From the NCBI GenBank assembly GCA_937901445.1, contig CALDHY010000073.1, positions 1-17,099 of the forward strand: DNA of 17,099 bases, read 5' to 3'. The stretch is from an uncultured Selenomonadales bacterium. GTDB taxonomy: Bacteria > Bacillota > Negativicutes > Selenomonadales > Selenomonadaceae. The notes under the pieces are model-generated. The model searched no databases and had not been told where the DNA came from. It saw only the letters and a list, made by a program, of their open reading frames with translations. This document shows, one piece after another, positions 15,061-17,099 of this stretch. The translations under genes and the position numbers were made by a program. Numbering within the stretch: the stretch's first letter is position 1; every line of letters begins with the position of its first letter.

Positions 15061-15490
15061 TACGGATTAATATTGAGAAAGAAAGAATGTGGATCTAAGG
15101 ATTGTAGTAACCCGAACCTGTTAAAGTTTTTGTATACCTAATTGTTATATTTTAATAAGAAAAATTTTACCGGTTTAGTTTGATTTTTTGTAATGCTTAA
15201 TCTGGGGGTTAAGATTGGAAATTGTTATTACTATTACTTTCACAAAAATTTGTATAAAATTTCTGTTGGCAGAGGTTTTTTTATCAAATTTTTTTTGGAA
15301 AGTTACCTCAAAATGAAATTATTCTGGAAAAAATTTGGAAAATCCGGGGTGGAAATCTTAAAAAAACAAGCGACGGTGCGGGTTTACGAAGTTTTCTGAA
15401 AAAAATCTGAAGGCGTATTGTTTTAAACATTTATTTTCCTATTGTTTTACCCTCGCGCGAACCCGCATTGGAACGCGCAGAATCGGCATC
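15061..15490. other. AT-rich gene-poor stretch ahead of the iterons
   Basis: I find no convincing gene here. An open frame at 15193-15399 (68 codons) has no ribosome binding site, low complexity and no recognisable family. Long A and T runs and a 10-bp direct repeat TATTGTTTTA at 15416-15425 and 15440-15449 could serve as the easily melted part of a replication origin, given the iterons just downstream. A near match to an inverted DnaA box (TGTGGATCT at 15088-15096 against TGTGGATAA) is too weak to call. Confidence 0.45.
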
Positions 15491-15492
15491 GC

Positions 15493-15564
15493 TTCCCTAC
15501 CTTTTTTATCCTGTTCCCTACCTTTTTTATCTGAAAACGTTTTCAGAAACCTACCTTTTTTATC
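15493..15564 (+). repeat. Iterons of a plasmid-type replication origin
   Basis: Three direct repeats share the core CCTACCTTTTTTATC: 15496-15510, 15517-15531 and 15550-15564. The first two extend to TTCCCTACCTTTTTTATC. Copies one and two start 21 bp apart (two helical turns) and two and three 33 bp apart (three turns), so all lie on one face of the DNA. They sit directly ahead of the promoter of a Rep_3-type initiator, where such proteins bind both to open the origin and to limit their own synthesis. Confidence 0.85.
15530..15547. promoter_or_regulatory. Perfect 18-bp palindrome between iterons two and three
   Basis: TCTGAAAACGTTTTCAGA is self-complementary over its full length. The inner TGAAAACGTTTTCA fits the catabolite-responsive element consensus bound by CcpA and other LacI-family repressors. 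It begins within iteron two and fills part of the wider gap to iteron three, about 45 bp upstream of the rep promoter -35 box. It may be an operator for a host regulator or for Rep dimers. Confidence 0.6.
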
Positions 15565-15590
15565 CCAGACCCCCAAAATTGGACTACGCC

Positions 15591-15619
15591 TTGACAAAAT
15601 CAGTAGGAAATTTTATACT
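15591..15619 (+). promoter_or_regulatory. Promoter of the rep gene
   Basis: TTGACA (15591-15596) and TATACT (15614-15619) are separated by exactly 17 bp, an almost ideal sigma-70 promoter. The RNA start would fall near 15626, which leaves a leader of about 84 bases. The promoter lies 26 bases after the last iteron, so Rep bound to the iterons could repress it. Confidence 0.82.
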
Positions 15620-15709
15620 GAGCGTCATCAGGAACTTTTCAGGCAAAATTGGCTGGAAAAAAAAATTCGATTTTGCCTTGAAAAACACCAAATTTTGGAG
15701 GTGAAATTT

Positions 15710-16993
15710 ATGGGCAGATACCGAATGGAAAGACCGAAGCCGCCGATATTGCGAAATGACGTGTACCAAAGCAACCCGCTGATAAACGCTCGAAAAGAAT
15801 TTGACGCGCTGGGAATGCGAATATTTTTGCTGGGATTGCGCGGCATAAATCCGCATTTTTCGCAGAACGACAAGTTTTTCAACGAAAAATTTCCAATGCT
15901 TTTTATCCCGACGGCGAAATTAACTGAACTTTTGGGCGGCAACACCGCTTACTTGCACGAACTCAAGGAAAGGTGCGAAAAAATTTTTGACACGATAGTG
16001 GAGCTGAACAAGGAAGACGGCGGATTTGTGCTGATGCACCTTTTCCAAAAGCTCGAATACAAGCCGAACGAGGGATTGTACCTGCAGTTTGATGAGCTGA
16101 TGCGCCCGTATTTGCTGGACTTGTTCAACTGCAAAGGCTACACAAAGCTTGACGTGGAGCAGATTTTTCAGTTGACTTCAACTTACGCCACGAGGCTTGT
16201 GGAATTGCTCCTGCAGTACCAAAACATCGACAAATTCAAGATTTTCCGCAAGATAAAACGCGAAATGACGATTGACGAATTGCGATTTGCACTGAATGTA
16301 CCGTCGGGTACATACGAAGACAGACTCGATAATTTCCGCAAAAAAATTCTTGACGACCCGATAGCGGAAATAAACTCGAAAACGCTGTACGAAATGAGCT
16401 ACCGCACGATAAAGCAAGGCGGGAAGGTAGTCGGCGTCGAATTGGAATTGGACATGTCGGTAATGCCGCTTGAGGATAAGCGATACGCCGCATCAACTGA
16501 ACCGGCGATAGCGAAATTGTTGGAACTTGGCTTCAGCCTTGACACTGCGCAAGAAATTTTTGCACATTGCGAAGGAACGGCTGACTGCTTGAAACGAATT
16601 ACGCACGCACAGCAAGTTTTGGCAAAGCAAAAGGCGCGGGGGCGCACTCCGGTTGAAAATGAAATCGGCTTTTTGTATTCGGCGATACTGAAAGGCTGGC
16701 AAGTTGAGACGCCGCGCAAGGTGGCTGCACTGCCCCAGAAAAAGGAAACTGCCTCTTCTAAGTCGCAAACTAAGTCGCAAAAGTCGCGTGAAATCATCGC
16801 CGAAAATCAAGCGAAAAAAGCTGCCGTTTTTGAGTCAACACAGGTTGCACGCGCCAAAATGCCAATACCGGAATCCCAACGAGAATTGATTTTTGACTGG
16901 TTGAGTAGCTCAAGCACTAAGCCGTACGTTGAATCCGCACTAAAATCCATCGGCTGGACGCTGAAGGAATTCCTCGAAAAATACCCGCGATAG
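15710..16993 (+). CDS. Plasmid-type replication initiator (Rep_3 family)
   Basis: A 427-residue cytoplasmic DNA-binding protein that would bind the upstream iterons and recruit the host replication machinery. The N-terminal ~250 residues show the Rep_3 two-winged-helix layout: NPLINARKEFDALGMRIFLLGL (~22-43), a middle strand/helix region with LKERCEKIFDT, then the diagnostic TSTYATRLVELLLQYQ (~156-171) and MTIDELRFALNVP (~186-198). The C-terminal part (~260-427) is longer than in most family members: a helical segment (~262-335), a Lys/Ser/Gln-rich linker (~343-365), and a small end domain (~385-427). Start ATG 15710 has GGAGGTG (15697-15703) six bases upstream. A TTG at 15695 in the same frame lies ahead of that site and is not the start. 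Codon choice (more CTG and GCG) differs somewhat from the minus-strand genes, which fits acquisition with a plasmid. Confidence 0.87.
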   Translation: MGRYRMERPKPPILRNDVYQSNPLINARKEFDALGMRIFLLGLRGINPHFSQNDKFFNEKFPMLFIPTAKLTELLGGNTAYLHELKERCEKIFDTIVELNKEDGGFVLMHLFQKLEYKPNEGLYLQFDELMRPYLLDLFNCKGYTKLDVEQIFQLTSTYATRLVELLLQYQNIDKFKIFRKIKREMTIDELRFALNVPSGTYEDRLDNFRKKILDDPIAEINSKTLYEMSYRTIKQGGKVVGVELELDMSVMPLEDKRYAASTEPAIAKLLELGFSLDTAQEIFAHCEGTADCLKRITHAQQVLAKQKARGRTPVENEIGFLYSAILKGWQVETPRKVAALPQKKETASSKSQTKSQKSREIIAENQAKKAAVFESTQVARAKMPIPESQRELIFDWLSSSSTKPYVESALKSIGWTLKEFLEKYPR

Positions 16994-17006
16994 AGCGGCT
17001 TTTTTT
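16985..17006 (+). terminator. Possible short intrinsic terminator of rep
   Basis: CCGC (16985-16988) can pair with GCGG (16995-16998) around a six-base loop, and seven T follow at 17000-17006. The stem is only 4 bp and overlaps the stop codon, so it is a weak candidate. It is the only hairpin with a T-run after the gene in this window. Confidence 0.4.
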
Positions 17007-17099
17007 ATTGGCGGAAAGTTTTGGAGAAGAGCGCGGAAATGCCCCTGTGAGCGCGTGAGAGCCCCGCTAAGGGGTGGTTAAGGCGTTTTTGGTGTTCTT

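Noticed and set aside
15088..15096. DnaA box near the iterons (TGTGGATCT)
   Set aside because: Two of nine bases differ from the inverted box and no second copy is near.
15193..15399. 68-codon plus-strand open frame
   Set aside because: There is no ribosome binding site, the sequence is low-complexity AT-rich, and no family is recognised.
15496..15564. Iterons as a CRISPR array
   Set aside because: Repeats are 15-18 bp with 6- and 18-bp gaps between cores, far too short, and there are no cas genes.
15468..15704. 78-codon plus-strand open frame over the iterons
   Set aside because: Its repeated PYLFY segments are just translated iterons, and it spans the rep promoter.
17041..17099. Hairpin CCCC-GCTAA-GGGG at 17062-17074
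   Set aside because: The stem is 4 bp with no T-run directly after it, and the window ends before its context can be judged.

Overview
The window looks like a piece of the genome of a diderm (outer-membrane-bearing) Firmicute, most probably Negativicutes. The evidence is mixed but consistent. A C-terminal autotransporter beta-barrel ending in Phe and many Sec-type periplasmic proteins imply an outer membrane. Tandem type I dockerin repeats, strong GGAGG-type ribosome binding sites, an AT-leaning sequence and Firmicute-style cysteine-peptidase/SH3 proteins point to the Firmicutes. The assignment is inference; no rRNA or tRNA gene is present to fix it.

Layout. (1) 1-1638, plus strand: the C-terminal half of carB (carbamoyl-phosphate synthase large subunit), entering from the left edge. 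(2) 1714-14703, minus strand: a close-packed run of thirteen genes, nearly all for exported proteins, read from right to left. In transcription order they are: a FlgT-like/CsgG-like protein, a CsgG-like protein, two unrecognised secreted proteins that look like distant paralogues, three more CsgG-like proteins, an SH3-type protein with an acidic tail, a double-dockerin protein, an SH3 + C39-like cysteine peptidase, an SH3 + M23 (LytM) peptidase with a changed zinc ligand, an LPP20-type protein, and an autotransporter. Small gaps, stop codons overlapping the next ribosome binding site and a single good promoter at the head suggest one long transcription unit, with an intrinsic terminator before the autotransporter gene and another after it. 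(3) 14704-15490: a gene-poor stretch that holds a decayed fragment of the molybdate permease gene modB. (4) 15493-16993, plus strand: a plasmid-type replication module, with three 18/15-bp iterons, an 18-bp perfect palindrome, a near-consensus promoter and a Rep_3-family initiator gene.

How the genes may work together. FlgT, CsgG and LPP20 families are all periplasmic or outer-membrane-associated assembly factors in other bacteria. Here five such proteins are encoded with two wall-directed peptidase-type proteins that share an almost identical N-terminal SH3-like module, a dockerin protein and a surface autotransporter. A reasonable inference is a cell-envelope or surface-structure assembly locus. 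The most striking signal is at its promoter: a run of nine G lies inside the spacer between TTGACA and TATAAT, making the spacer 19 bp. Gain or loss of G by slipped-strand mispairing would retune the promoter, so the whole surface locus may be phase-variable.

The locus also shows recent shuffling: a roughly 510-bp duplication (362 bp of it identical by eye) gives two proteins the same N-terminal half but different peptidase domains, and an identical 67-bp ribosome-binding-site/signal-peptide cassette sits in front of two unrelated mature proteins. The replication module next to a carB-bearing region suggests an integrated plasmid or a secondary replicon; which one cannot be decided from this window.
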